From Actinomycetota bacterium (lineage in GTDB: Bacteria > Actinomycetota > Acidimicrobiia > Acidimicrobiales > AC-14): DNA of 8,875 nt. The DNA lies in the NCBI GenBank assembly GCA_020200615.1, contig JAIVIH010000148.1, forward strand, positions 1-8,875, read 5' to 3'. The notes under the pieces are model-generated. The model had not been told where the DNA came from. It was given only the letters and a program-made list of their open reading frames with translations, and made no database searches. The position numbers were made by a program, and so were the translations under genes. This document shows positions 1-6,218 of the stretch, piece after piece; the first letter of the stretch is position 1, and each line of letters begins with the position of its first letter.

Positions 1-1673
1 GCCACCGCCGGCTTGCAGATCTCGCACCCGCGCCCGGTCCCGTGGCTGGTGAGGACCTCGGAGAACGAGGTGATGCGGTGCACCCGCACTATGTCGAACA
101 GCTCCTGGCGGCTGTATTCGAAGTGCTCGCAGAGCCGGTTCGAAACCTCCACGCCGGCTTTGCGCAGCTCATCCTTGAGCAGCTCCGTGACCAGCGGGAT
201 GCAGCCTCCACAGCCAGTGCCCGCCTTGGTGCACGCCTTGATGGTCCCTACTTCGGTGAGGCCGTCGGCGGCGATGGCCGTGCAAATGTCGCCCTTAGTG
301 ACGTTGTTGCACGAGCACACCGTGGCCGGGTCGCCCAGGGCGCCCACGCCCACCGGCGTCCCACCGGCGCCGTTGCGAACCGGGAAGATCAGCTCCTCGG
401 GGTGCTCGGGTGTCGGCATATCGCCCCTGGCCATCTGCAGGAGTGTCTGGTACATGGACGCGTCGCCCACGAGGATCCCGCCCAGAACTGGACGGGTCGC
501 CTTGGCCCCCCGCTTGGAGGTCGCCACAGGTGCCGCTGGCGGCCCTAGTACGAGACGCTTGTAGACGTTGGCCACGGGGTCGGCGAAGGTGATGGACTCG
601 GCGCCCGGTGTGCTGGCGAAGGAGTCCCCGAAGCTGGCCACGTCGATGCCCATCAGCTTGAGCTTGGTGGACATGTCGGCGCCGGTGAACGTCTCCTCGC
701 CGCCGAGGATCTGGTCGGCCACGACCCGCGCCATCTGGTAGCCGGGCGAAACCAGGCCGTAGACCTTCCCGCCCGACAGGGCGCACTCGCCGATGGCGGA
801 GATGGCGGGATCCGACGTCCGGCACGTGTCGTCCACGACCACGGCGCCGCGTTCACCCATTTCCAGGCCCGCCGCCCTGGCCAGCTCGTCCCGCGGGCGG
901 ATACCGGCCGAGAAGACCACGATGTCGGCCAGCAGGTCCTCCGGAGCCTCGGCACCGTCGGCGCCGCCGGCGAACCGCATGCCGGTGACGCGGCCGTCCT
1001 CGCCGGCCAGGATCTCGCTGGTGCGCATCTCCGTGTGCACGACGACACCCAGCTCTTCGATGCGGCGACGGAGGACGGCGCCGCCACCCTCGTCCACCTG
1101 CACGGGCATGAGGCGCGGGCAGAACTCGACCACGTGGGTCTCGAGGCCCAGATTGCGGAGGGCGTTGGCCGCTTCCAGCCCGAGGAGCCCGCCTCCGACG
1201 ACCGCTCCCACCTTGCAGTCGGCGGCGTATGCCCGGATGGCCTCCAGGTCGTCGAGGGTGCGGTAGACGAAACAGCCCGGGGCTTCTCGGCCGGGGACAG
1301 GCGGCACGAAGGGGTAGGAGCCGGTCGCCAGCACGAGGGCGTCGTAGGGGACACGCACGCCCTTGACCGAGATCACCTCGGCCGCCTCCCGGTCGATGGA
1401 GGCGGCGGCGTCGCCGACGTGCACGGTGAGGCCCACCTGGTCGAAGAAGCCGGGAGCGACCAGGGACAGCTCGTCGGCCGTGGTGCCCGAGAAGAACGAG
1501 CTGAGCCCGACCCGGTCGTAGGCCAGGCGGCCTTCCTCGCAAAACGTGACGATGTCCCACTCGGCGGTCGCCCCCCGCTCCACCAGGATCTCCAGGAGCT
1601 TGTGGCCGACCATGCCGTTGCCGACGACCACCAGGGTCCGCCGGCCGCTTTCGCCGAATTCGAAGTCCGTCAT
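1..1673 (-). CDS. nirB: Assimilatory NADH-dependent nitrite reductase, large subunit (3' end beyond window)
   Basis: NirB reduces nitrite to ammonium in the cytoplasm, passing electrons from NADH through FAD and Fe-S centres to siroheme. Its N-terminal 557 residues are read here in one unbroken frame. An FAD-binding GNGMVG motif lies at residues 18-23, an ATG-type strand (VLATGSYPFVPP) at 114-125, and a second dinucleotide fold for NAD (VVGGGLLGLE) at 158-167. A rubredoxin-like C-terminal subdomain of the oxidoreductase part follows at about 335-400. Next comes a BFD-like [2Fe-2S] domain with Cys453, Cys455, Cys488 and Cys491 (CSCNN ... GTGCGGC). A further CxxC, GRGCEIC, lies at 547-553. Family members are about 830-860 residues, so the missing part should hold the siroheme/4Fe-4S domain. 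A variable Pro/Ala/Lys linker lies at about 377-395. The ATG overlaps the stop of the upstream transporter gene (ATGA), so translation is probably coupled. nirD is the expected next gene but lies outside the window. Confidence 0.95.
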   Translation of the reverse strand, partial: MTDFEFGESGRRTLVVVGNGMVGHKLLEILVERGATAEWDIVTFCEEGRLAYDRVGLSSFFSGTTADELSLVAPGFFDQVGLTVHVGDAAASIDREAAEVISVKGVRVPYDALVLATGSYPFVPPVPGREAPGCFVYRTLDDLEAIRAYAADCKVGAVVGGGLLGLEAANALRNLGLETHVVEFCPRLMPVQVDEGGGAVLRRRIEELGVVVHTEMRTSEILAGEDGRVTGMRFAGGADGAEAPEDLLADIVVFSAGIRPRDELARAAGLEMGERGAVVVDDTCRTSDPAISAIGECALSGGKVYGLVSPGYQMARVVADQILGGEETFTGADMSTKLKLMGIDVASFGDSFASTPGAESITFADPVANVYKRLVLGPPAAPVATSKRGAKATRPVLGGILVGDASMYQTLLQMARGDMPTPEHPEELIFPVRNGAGGTPVGVGALGDPATVCSCNNVTKGDICTAIAADGLTEVGTIKACTKAGTGCGGCIPLVTELLKDELRKAGVEVSNRLCEHFEYSRQELFDIVRVHRITSFSEVLTSHGTGRGCEICKPAV

Positions 1674-2663
1674 GCTACGGCCACCTCCAGCTCGGGGGCG
1701 GGCTTCCACGATCGGTGCCGTTGGGCCACGGCGAAGGAAGCGCCGCCGGTAGCCAGGGCGAAGAGCAGGAAGCCCGTGGCGAAGCTGCCGGTCCTACCCT
1801 CGAGCGCCCCGAAGGCGAAGGGCAGCACGAAGCCCCCCACGCCCCCGGCCGCCCCGACGAGGCCGGTGACGGTCCCGATCCTGGTGGGGAAGCGCCGGGG
1901 GACGATCTGGAAGACGGCGCCGTTGCCGATCCCCAGACCGGCGAGAGCCAGGAAGAGAAGGAGGACGGTGGCGCCGAGAGCGGGCAGGGACGCCAGTCCG
2001 GCAACAACCACGCCGACCGCGAGGAGGGCGGCAGAGAGCACGCGCGTGCCGCCGAAGTGATCGGACAGTGCCCCGCCCAGGGGGCGGAGGAACGATCCGG
2101 CTGCGGCACACAGCGCCGCGTACCCGGCGGCCGTGACTTTGGCCAGGCCGAAGCGGTCCACGAAGAAGATGGGCAGATAACCGGCGAGTCCGACGAAGCC
2201 ACCGAAGGTCACGAGGTAGAAGGTCGAAAGCCACCGGGCGTCGACCTCCTCGAGGAGGCGGAGGCTGCTCGAGGCTCGGGTACCCGGCGAGGGGCAGAGC
2301 CACGGCGAAGCTCGCCCCGGCGATCCCCAGCAGCAGGCCGATGCCCAACACTTGGGCATAGCTGCCGCCGGCGGTCGCGGCCCAGGCCAGGGGAACCAGG
2401 GTGAGGCCGAGGGTGACGAGGCCGGTACGCTTGATCCCGACGCGATCGGCCAGGGACCCGATGAGCAGGCGGAAGCACGCTCCTCCGAGAGCGGGGACCG
2501 CCACCATCAGGCCCTTCTGGGCGGAGGTCAGGTCGAGGTCGGCGGCCACGTAGGCACCGAGGGCTCCCAGCAGGACCCAGACCATGAACGAGATGTCGAA
2601 ATGGAGCAGAGCAGCGAACAGACTGGGGGAGTGCCCAGCGCTGCGGAACCCTTTGGTCGCCAT
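1670..2663 (-). pseudogene. narK: Nitrate/nitrite transporter of the NarK family (MFS), disrupted by internal deletion and frame change
   Basis: An MFS nitrate/nitrite transporter would feed the nitrite reductase encoded next. The 5' part (2663 down to about 2290) encodes helices 1-4, with HFDISFMVWVLLGALG near the start and GIAGASFAVALPLA at its end. The 3' part (about 2290 down to 1670) lies one base over in frame. It encodes helices 7-12, with WLSTFYLVTFGGFVGLAGYL, GSFLRPLGGALSD, AGLGIGNGAVFQIVPRRF and GAAGGVGGFVLP, the last being the second nitrate-signature region. The Arg residues of helix 2 (CFRLLIGSLADR) and helix 8 (FLRPLGG), which bind substrate in NarK, are both kept. Compared with the family, about 75-90 residues are missing between the halves: helices 5 and 6, including the first nitrate signature. 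As written the gene cannot make a working carrier. ATG at 2663 is chosen because it gives the usual short N-terminus; an in-frame GTG at 2735 would add 24 unconserved residues. The stop overlaps the nirB start. Real decay and assembly loss cannot be told apart from the sequence. Confidence 0.85.
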
Positions 2664-2714
2664 GACCTTCAGCCAAGCGGACCGCCGTGTTCCGCACGTT
2701 GCCGCCCCGTGAAC

Positions 2715-2773
2715 GAACGAAGTCAAAGCCCGCACGCCTCCGCCCGGCTGCCTGTGAGGTGCCTGAACGAAGT
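2715..2773 (+). repeat. Direct repeat GAACGAAGT, two copies 50 bases apart
   Basis: GAACGAAGT occurs at 2715-2723 and again at 2765-2773. The start-to-start distance is exactly 50 bases, close to five turns of B-form DNA, so both copies would lie on the same helix face. The first copy is preceded by another GAAC (2711-2714). The second copy overlaps the left half of the nested inverted repeat. Both copies lie between the divergent narK and nnaR starts. A role as paired binding sites is an inference. Confidence 0.35.
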
Positions 2774-2811
2774 TCTGACGTCCGGTGAGGGGAACGTCAG
2801 CCGGGGTTCAG
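2763..2811. promoter_or_regulatory. Nested inverted repeat in the divergent narK / nnaR spacer, candidate operator
   Basis: Outer arms CTGAAC (2763-2768) and GTTCAG (2806-2811) enclose inner arms CTGACGT (2775-2781) and ACGTCAG (2794-2800). The two pairs share almost the same centre, near 2787. The spacers are 6, 12 and 5 bases. The site sits in the 206-base gap between two divergent start codons, where a regulator of both units would bind. Inference: it may be an operator for the adjacent NnaR-like protein or another nitrogen regulator. No convincing GlnR-type box (GTNAC-N6-GNAAC) and no clear -10/-35 pair was found in this gap, so the assignment rests on symmetry and position only. Confidence 0.4.
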
Positions 2812-2869
2812 CCTGCGTTCTCCGAGCTGGCACAGGAGCCAAACGGATAGTTCACAGGAGACAGGGAGG

Positions 2870-3997
2870 ATGAGCCCACTCATGCGACCGCTCGAAGGCT
2901 TCGTGGTCGGTGTGACTGCGGACCGCCGCTGGCAGGAGCAGGCCGAGCTCCTCGAACGGCGGGGGGCCACGATCGTGCACGGCCCCACCATGACGACCGC
3001 GTACCTCGCGTCCGACGAGGATCTCCGGCGCGCCACGCTGTCGGTGATCGAGAGCCCGCCCGACTACCTCGTGGCGACCACGGGCATCGGCATCCGGGCC
3101 TGGCTGGAGACGGCTGCCGCCTGGGGGCTGGGCGACCGTCTGGTCGACGCCCTGGTGGGGACGAAGATCGTCGCCCGGGGCCCGAAGGCGGCGGGGGCGA
3201 TCCAGGCCGGCGGGCTGACGGTCTGGCAGCGGTCGTCCACCGAGCGGATGGACGACGTGAGCGCCGTACTCATGGCCGAGGTTCTGGACGGACGGCGCGT
3301 GGCCATCCAGGAGTACGGCATGGAGAACCCCGAGCTGACCGCGCTGCTGGGAGAGGCCGGAGCAGATGTGGTTGAGGTGACGGTGTACCGCTGGAGGCTT
3401 CCCGAGGACTCCAGCGCCGCCGAGCGCCTGGTGGAGGCGGCGTGCCAGGGGAGAGTGGATGCGGTGACGTTCACCAGCGCCCCCGCCGTCCACAACCTCT
3501 TCGCCATCGCCGGGCGTCTCGGCGTGGCCTCCGACCTGCGGGACGCGTTCAACCGCGATGTCACGGCGGCCTGCGTGGGCCCGGTCTGCGCCGGCGGCGC
3601 CCGTAAGGAGGGCATCGAGGAGCCCTTGGTGCCGGCCGTCGGAAGGCTGGGGCTCCTAGTGCGCGCCCTGAGCGAGCACTTCGGGAGCCGACGTCGCACG
3701 CTGAGCCTGGCCGGCACCGAGCTCGTCGTTCAGGGGTCGGCCTTCCATGTCGGAGAATCCTCGGGCACCCTCACGTCGCGCGAGCGGGCGGTGTTCGAGC
3801 TGCTGGCCGCGGTGCCCGGGGCGGTCGTCCCGAGGGAGACCCTGCTGGCCGAAGTGTGGGGCTCATCCGAGGCCGATCCCCATGTCATCGAGGTCACCAT
3901 CGGGCGCCTCCGGCGCCGTCTCGGACCATGGGGCGCGGCGATCGAAGCGGTGTCCGGACGTGGGTACCGGCTCGATCCCGAGGTAGGTGCCGCGTGA
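2870..3997 (+). CDS. nnaR: NnaR-like transcriptional regulator: HemD-like domain fused to OmpR-type winged helix
   Basis: This 375-residue protein has two domains. Residues about 5-262 match the uroporphyrinogen-III synthase (HemD) fold, for example VATTGIGIRAWLETAA, VAIQEYGMENPELTALLGEA and VDAVTFTSAPAVHNL. Residues about 268-372 form an OmpR/PhoB-type winged helix, with LTSRERAVFELLA, recognition helix HVIEVTIGRLRRRLG and wing GRGYRL. This architecture is that of NnaR, the nitrate/nitrite assimilation regulator of Streptomyces and mycobacteria, itself a GlnR target in Streptomyces. Inference: here it controls the divergent narK-nirB unit, perhaps sensing a tetrapyrrole such as the siroheme pathway product; whether the HemD part is still catalytic cannot be read from sequence. 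ATG 2870 has AGGAG at 2856-2860, 9 bases upstream; ATG 2882 is an in-frame alternative. The stop overlaps the start of mobA by 4 bases (GTGA), so the two are likely co-translated. Confidence 0.88.
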   Translation: MSPLMRPLEGFVVGVTADRRWQEQAELLERRGATIVHGPTMTTAYLASDEDLRRATLSVIESPPDYLVATTGIGIRAWLETAAAWGLGDRLVDALVGTKIVARGPKAAGAIQAGGLTVWQRSSTERMDDVSAVLMAEVLDGRRVAIQEYGMENPELTALLGEAGADVVEVTVYRWRLPEDSSAAERLVEAACQGRVDAVTFTSAPAVHNLFAIAGRLGVASDLRDAFNRDVTAACVGPVCAGGARKEGIEEPLVPAVGRLGLLVRALSEHFGSRRRTLSLAGTELVVQGSAFHVGESSGTLTSRERAVFELLAAVPGAVVPRETLLAEVWGSSEADPHVIEVTIGRLRRRLGPWGAAIEAVSGRGYRLDPEVGAA

Positions 3998-4605
3998 GCG
4001 CGAGGCGTGGGGGTCTCGTACTCGCAGGAGGAGCGGCCCGGAGGATGGGGGGCATCGACAAGCTCGGGTTCGAGTTGGGGGGGGTGACCATCCTCGACCG
4101 GGTCCTTGGCGCGGCGAAGCCGGTGGCCGATCCCCTCGTCGTCGTCGGTCCCCGGCGACCCACCACCGTGCGCAGCGTGCGCTTCGTGCATGAGGCGCAG
4201 CCCGGAGGCGGACCGGTTCCCGCCGTGCTCGCCGGTCTCGAACAGCTGCGCGGAGCCGAGGTCGTCCTCCTCCTCGCCGGTGACCTCCCGCTGGTCGCCA
4301 CCACCGACCTCGTGCGCCTGCTTGCGGCCCTGGCCGGCGATCCCGGCCTTCAGGCTGCGGCGGCTGCGGACCACGCCGGGCGGCCGAACCCTCTGCTCGC
4401 GGCCTACCGGGCGCCGCACCTGCGGGCGGCGGTGGGGGAACTGAGCCCGGGTGCGCCGGCCCGGAGGCTCCTACCCCAGTCGGTCGTCACCGTCGACCTC
4501 GGTGCCACCGCCACCCTGAACGTCAACTTCCGGGCCGACCTCGAGCGGGCTGCGAGCCTGCTCGACCAGCGAGGGCGGCCTTCGGTACCCGTGCCCGGCC
4601 GGTGA
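3994..4605 (+). CDS. mobA: Molybdenum cofactor guanylyltransferase-type protein (MobA)
   Basis: MobA-type enzymes transfer a nucleotide (usually GMP) to molybdopterin, making the dinucleotide cofactor used by enzymes such as assimilatory nitrate reductase. The 203-residue length is typical of the family. The N-terminal nucleotide-binding loop reads GLVLAGGAARRMGGIDK (residues 7-23), with the expected Gly-rich turn, RM and DK. A metal-binding aspartate is seen in LLAGDLPLV (Asp97). The C-terminus has NVNFRADLERA, matching the usual N-x-N-x-x-x-DL end of the fold. The GTG start lies inside the TGA of the upstream regulator (GTGA), with a GAGG about 10 bases upstream. The stop in turn overlaps the next GTG. 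The pairing with a nitrite reductase locus supports a role in nitrate assimilation. A related nucleotidyltransferase such as MocA cannot be fully ruled out. Confidence 0.85.
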   Translation: MSARRGGLVLAGGAARRMGGIDKLGFELGGVTILDRVLGAAKPVADPLVVVGPRRPTTVRSVRFVHEAQPGGGPVPAVLAGLEQLRGAEVVLLLAGDLPLVATTDLVRLLAALAGDPGLQAAAAADHAGRPNPLLAAYRAPHLRAAVGELSPGAPARRLLPQSVVTVDLGATATLNVNFRADLERAASLLDQRGRPSVPVPGR

Positions 4606-4800
4606 CCGCAGAATGGCCGCAGCTCTACGGGCAGGCCCTGGAGCGGACCGCGGAAGCGGTGCTGAGCCTGACCGACGAGGAGGTGGAGCGGGTTCTGGAC
4701 CTGGCTCGTGTCGTCGCCCACGGCAGCGAGCGCCGCTACGCGCCGCTGGCCGCCTACCTGGCGGGGAAGTTCGTCAGCGAGCGCTCGGCCTCCCTTCGGC
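4602..4800 (+). pseudogene. DUF6457-like small protein, 3' end lost at a junction
   Basis: The GTG start overlaps the mobA stop by 4 bases. The first 64 or so residues look like the small DUF6457-type proteins encoded beside mobA in actinobacteria: an acidic helix (LTDEEVERVLDLARVVAHGS) followed by ERRYAPLAAYLAGKFVSER. The function of this family is not known to me; the repeated position next to mobA suggests a link to cofactor supply. After about residue 64 the frame turns into Pro/Arg-rich text typical of an out-of-frame reading and stays open to 5318. The real 3' end therefore seems to be lost near 4785-4800, where the sequence passes into a different gene in another frame. The family assignment is from memory of sequence character and position. 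Confidence 0.6.
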
Positions 4801-5010
4801 CCCGGCGACCAGCGCACCCTGATCCGGTGGGAATGGGTGGACACAATCGAGGTGGAGGAGCGGGCGGTGGCTGTGACCTCGGCCAAGGATCGGATCTTGA
4901 TCCCCTCGGGCGCGTTCGGCTTCGGGCACAACGACCTTGCCTCCCGCTTGGAGGAGGCGCGCTCCATCACCCGCCGTCCCGAGATCATCGGCGAGCTCCA
5001 GGCCCGCTAG
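4801..5010 (+). pseudogene. 3' remnant of an unrecognised gene (PH-like domain end), 5' part missing
   Basis: In the frame ending at the TAG at 5008-5010 the sequence reads as natural protein from about 4804: RTLIRWEWVDTIEVEER, then AVAVTSAKDRILIPSGAFGF, then a helical end LASRLEEARSITRRPEIIGE. Alternating beta-strands followed by one long helix resemble the end of a bacterial PH-like domain, but this is a weak resemblance. No start codon with a good ribosome site lies upstream in this frame; GTG at 4837 would give only 57 residues and would begin inside a strand. The coding signal begins just where the preceding small gene loses its own, so the 5' part is probably deleted. The TAG is followed at once by the next gene. 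Confidence 0.5.
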
Positions 5011-5014
5011 GAGC

Positions 5015-5401
5015 GTGCCCGTTGTCCTGCCCCGCAAGCTCTGGCTGCTCGTCATCGCCGTGGGCGTGTTCATCACCATCGTGTTCGCCCTCGTCCCCGT
5101 GGGCACCCGCTTCGGGGACGATCCCCTTCTGCGGCTCCGTCAGCTCGACCCTGAGCTGTCGCCCCCCGACACGACGGCGGTCTGCGGGTCGCCCCTCGTC
5201 AACCTCGGGACCAGGGACGACGGGGCGAGCCTGTACGAGGCGGCCAGGAACAGCGCCTGCCATGATGCGGTCCGGCGCAGGCTGGGAGTCGCCGTGGCCG
5301 CGGGCGCGGTGCTCGTGATGATCGGGCTGATCGGGCTGATGGGACAGAAGGTTGAATGGAGTCTGCCCACCGACCGGGGATTACCCCAGCCTGTGCGTTA
5401 G
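5015..5401 (+). CDS. Small two-helix membrane protein of unknown function
   Basis: This 128-residue protein is not recognised. It has a hydrophobic segment at about residues 9-29 (LWLLVIAVGVFITIVFALVP) and a second at about 90-110 (LGVAVAAGAVLVMIGLIGLM). The loop of about 60 residues between them holds two cysteines, Cys57 and Cys82, in AVCGSP and NSACHDA. If the loop faces outside, these could form a disulfide; the basic RRR before helix 2 and the RK before helix 1 give no clear topology call. GTG 5015 is chosen because it follows AGGAG (5009-5013) at the upstream stop and gives a short N-terminus; the spacing is tight, so a slightly later start such as CTG 5027 or an upstream one is possible. 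It lies in the same direction as its neighbours and ends 16 bases before the transporter ATPase start. Confidence 0.6.
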   Translation: MPVVLPRKLWLLVIAVGVFITIVFALVPVGTRFGDDPLLRLRQLDPELSPPDTTAVCGSPLVNLGTRDDGASLYEAARNSACHDAVRRRLGVAVAAGAVLVMIGLIGLMGQKVEWSLPTDRGLPQPVR

Positions 5402-5417
5402 CCTTTCTAGCGAGGGA

Positions 5418-6197
5418 ATGTTGGAGGACGACGGTCAGGAAGCAATCGGTCAACCAGGCGGCCAAGCTCTCGTCGTCCTGGACAAGGTCAACAAGTGGTT
5501 CGGCGACCTGCACGTCCTCCGGGACATCGACCTCACCATCGAGCGCGGCGAGGTTCTGGTCGTGGTGGGGCCCTCCGGTTCCGGGAAATCCACGCTGTGC
5601 CGGGCCATCAACCGTCTGGAGCCGATCGACAAGGGGACCATCACCGTCGACGGAGCTCTCCTTCCCGAGGAGGGCAAGGCTCTGGCCCAACTCAGGGCCG
5701 ACGTGGGCATGGTCTTCCAGTCGTTCAACCTGTTCGCCCACAAGACCATCCTCCAGAACGTCACCCTCGGCCCGGTCAAGGTGCGGAAGCTGTCCAAGGA
5801 CCAGGCCCGGCAGAGGGCCATGAAGCTGCTGGAGCGGGTCGGTATCGCCGAGAAAGCCGATCGCTATCCGGCCGAGCTGTCGGGTGGGCAGCAGCAGCGG
5901 GCGGCGATCGCACGTGCCCTGGCCATGGAGCCCAAGCTCATGCTGTTCGACGAGCCCACGTCGGCTCTCGACCCGGAGATGATCAAGGAGGTGCTCGATG
6001 TGATGGTGGAGCTCGCCCGGGAGGGCACCACCATGGTCGTCGTCAGCCATGAGATGGGCTTTGCCCGGTCGGCCGCCCGCCGGGTGGCTTTCATGGACGA
6101 CGGCCGCATCGTGGAAGTGGCCCCCCCCGAGAAGTTCTTCGCCCATCCCGAGTCCGACCGGGCGCGTGACTTCCTGTCCAAGATCCTGGCTCACTGA
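5418..6197 (+). CDS. gluA: Polar amino acid (probably glutamate) ABC transporter ATP-binding protein
   Basis: This cytoplasmic ATPase would power uptake through the permeases encoded downstream. All catalytic motifs are intact in its 259 residues: Walker A GPSGSGKST at about 51-59, Q-loop FQSFNLF at about 99-105, ABC signature LSGGQQQR at about 154-161, Walker B LMLFDEPTSALDPE at about 174-187, and the switch histidine in VVSHEMGFA (about His211). The strong match to the polar amino acid class (GlnQ/GluA type) and the order ATPase, binding protein, two permeases fit the actinobacterial gluABCD layout. ATG 5418 is chosen because it leaves a short N-terminus before VLDKVNKWFGDLHVL; a TTG at 5352 in the same frame would add 22 unconserved residues and overlap the upstream gene. 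The ribosome site (GAGGG at 5412-5416) sits very close to the ATG. Confidence 0.92.
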   Translation: MLEDDGQEAIGQPGGQALVVLDKVNKWFGDLHVLRDIDLTIERGEVLVVVGPSGSGKSTLCRAINRLEPIDKGTITVDGALLPEEGKALAQLRADVGMVFQSFNLFAHKTILQNVTLGPVKVRKLSKDQARQRAMKLLERVGIAEKADRYPAELSGGQQQRAAIARALAMEPKLMLFDEPTSALDPEMIKEVLDVMVELAREGTTMVVVSHEMGFARSAARRVAFMDDGRIVEVAPPEKFFAHPESDRARDFLSKILAH

Positions 6198-6218
6198 GAA
6201 GAGGAGAGAGAAACCCAC

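Noticed and set aside
1035..2060. Long plus-strand open frame of 341 codons opposite nirB and narK
   Set aside because: It is an antisense shadow: the opposite strand carries clear NirB and NarK motifs, and this reading has no recognisable domain.
2664..2735. Extended narK start at GTG 2735
   Set aside because: The 24 added residues show no family character, and the ATG at 2663 gives the expected short N-terminus.
2700..2830. GlnR box in the narK / nnaR spacer
   Set aside because: No GTNAC-N6-GNAAC arrangement with correct spacing was found, although nnaR is a known GlnR target in Streptomyces.
5376..5387. GGGGATTACCCC upstream of gluA as an operator
   Set aside because: The arms are only four bases and fall inside the 3' end of the small membrane protein gene; such runs are expected by chance in GC-rich DNA.
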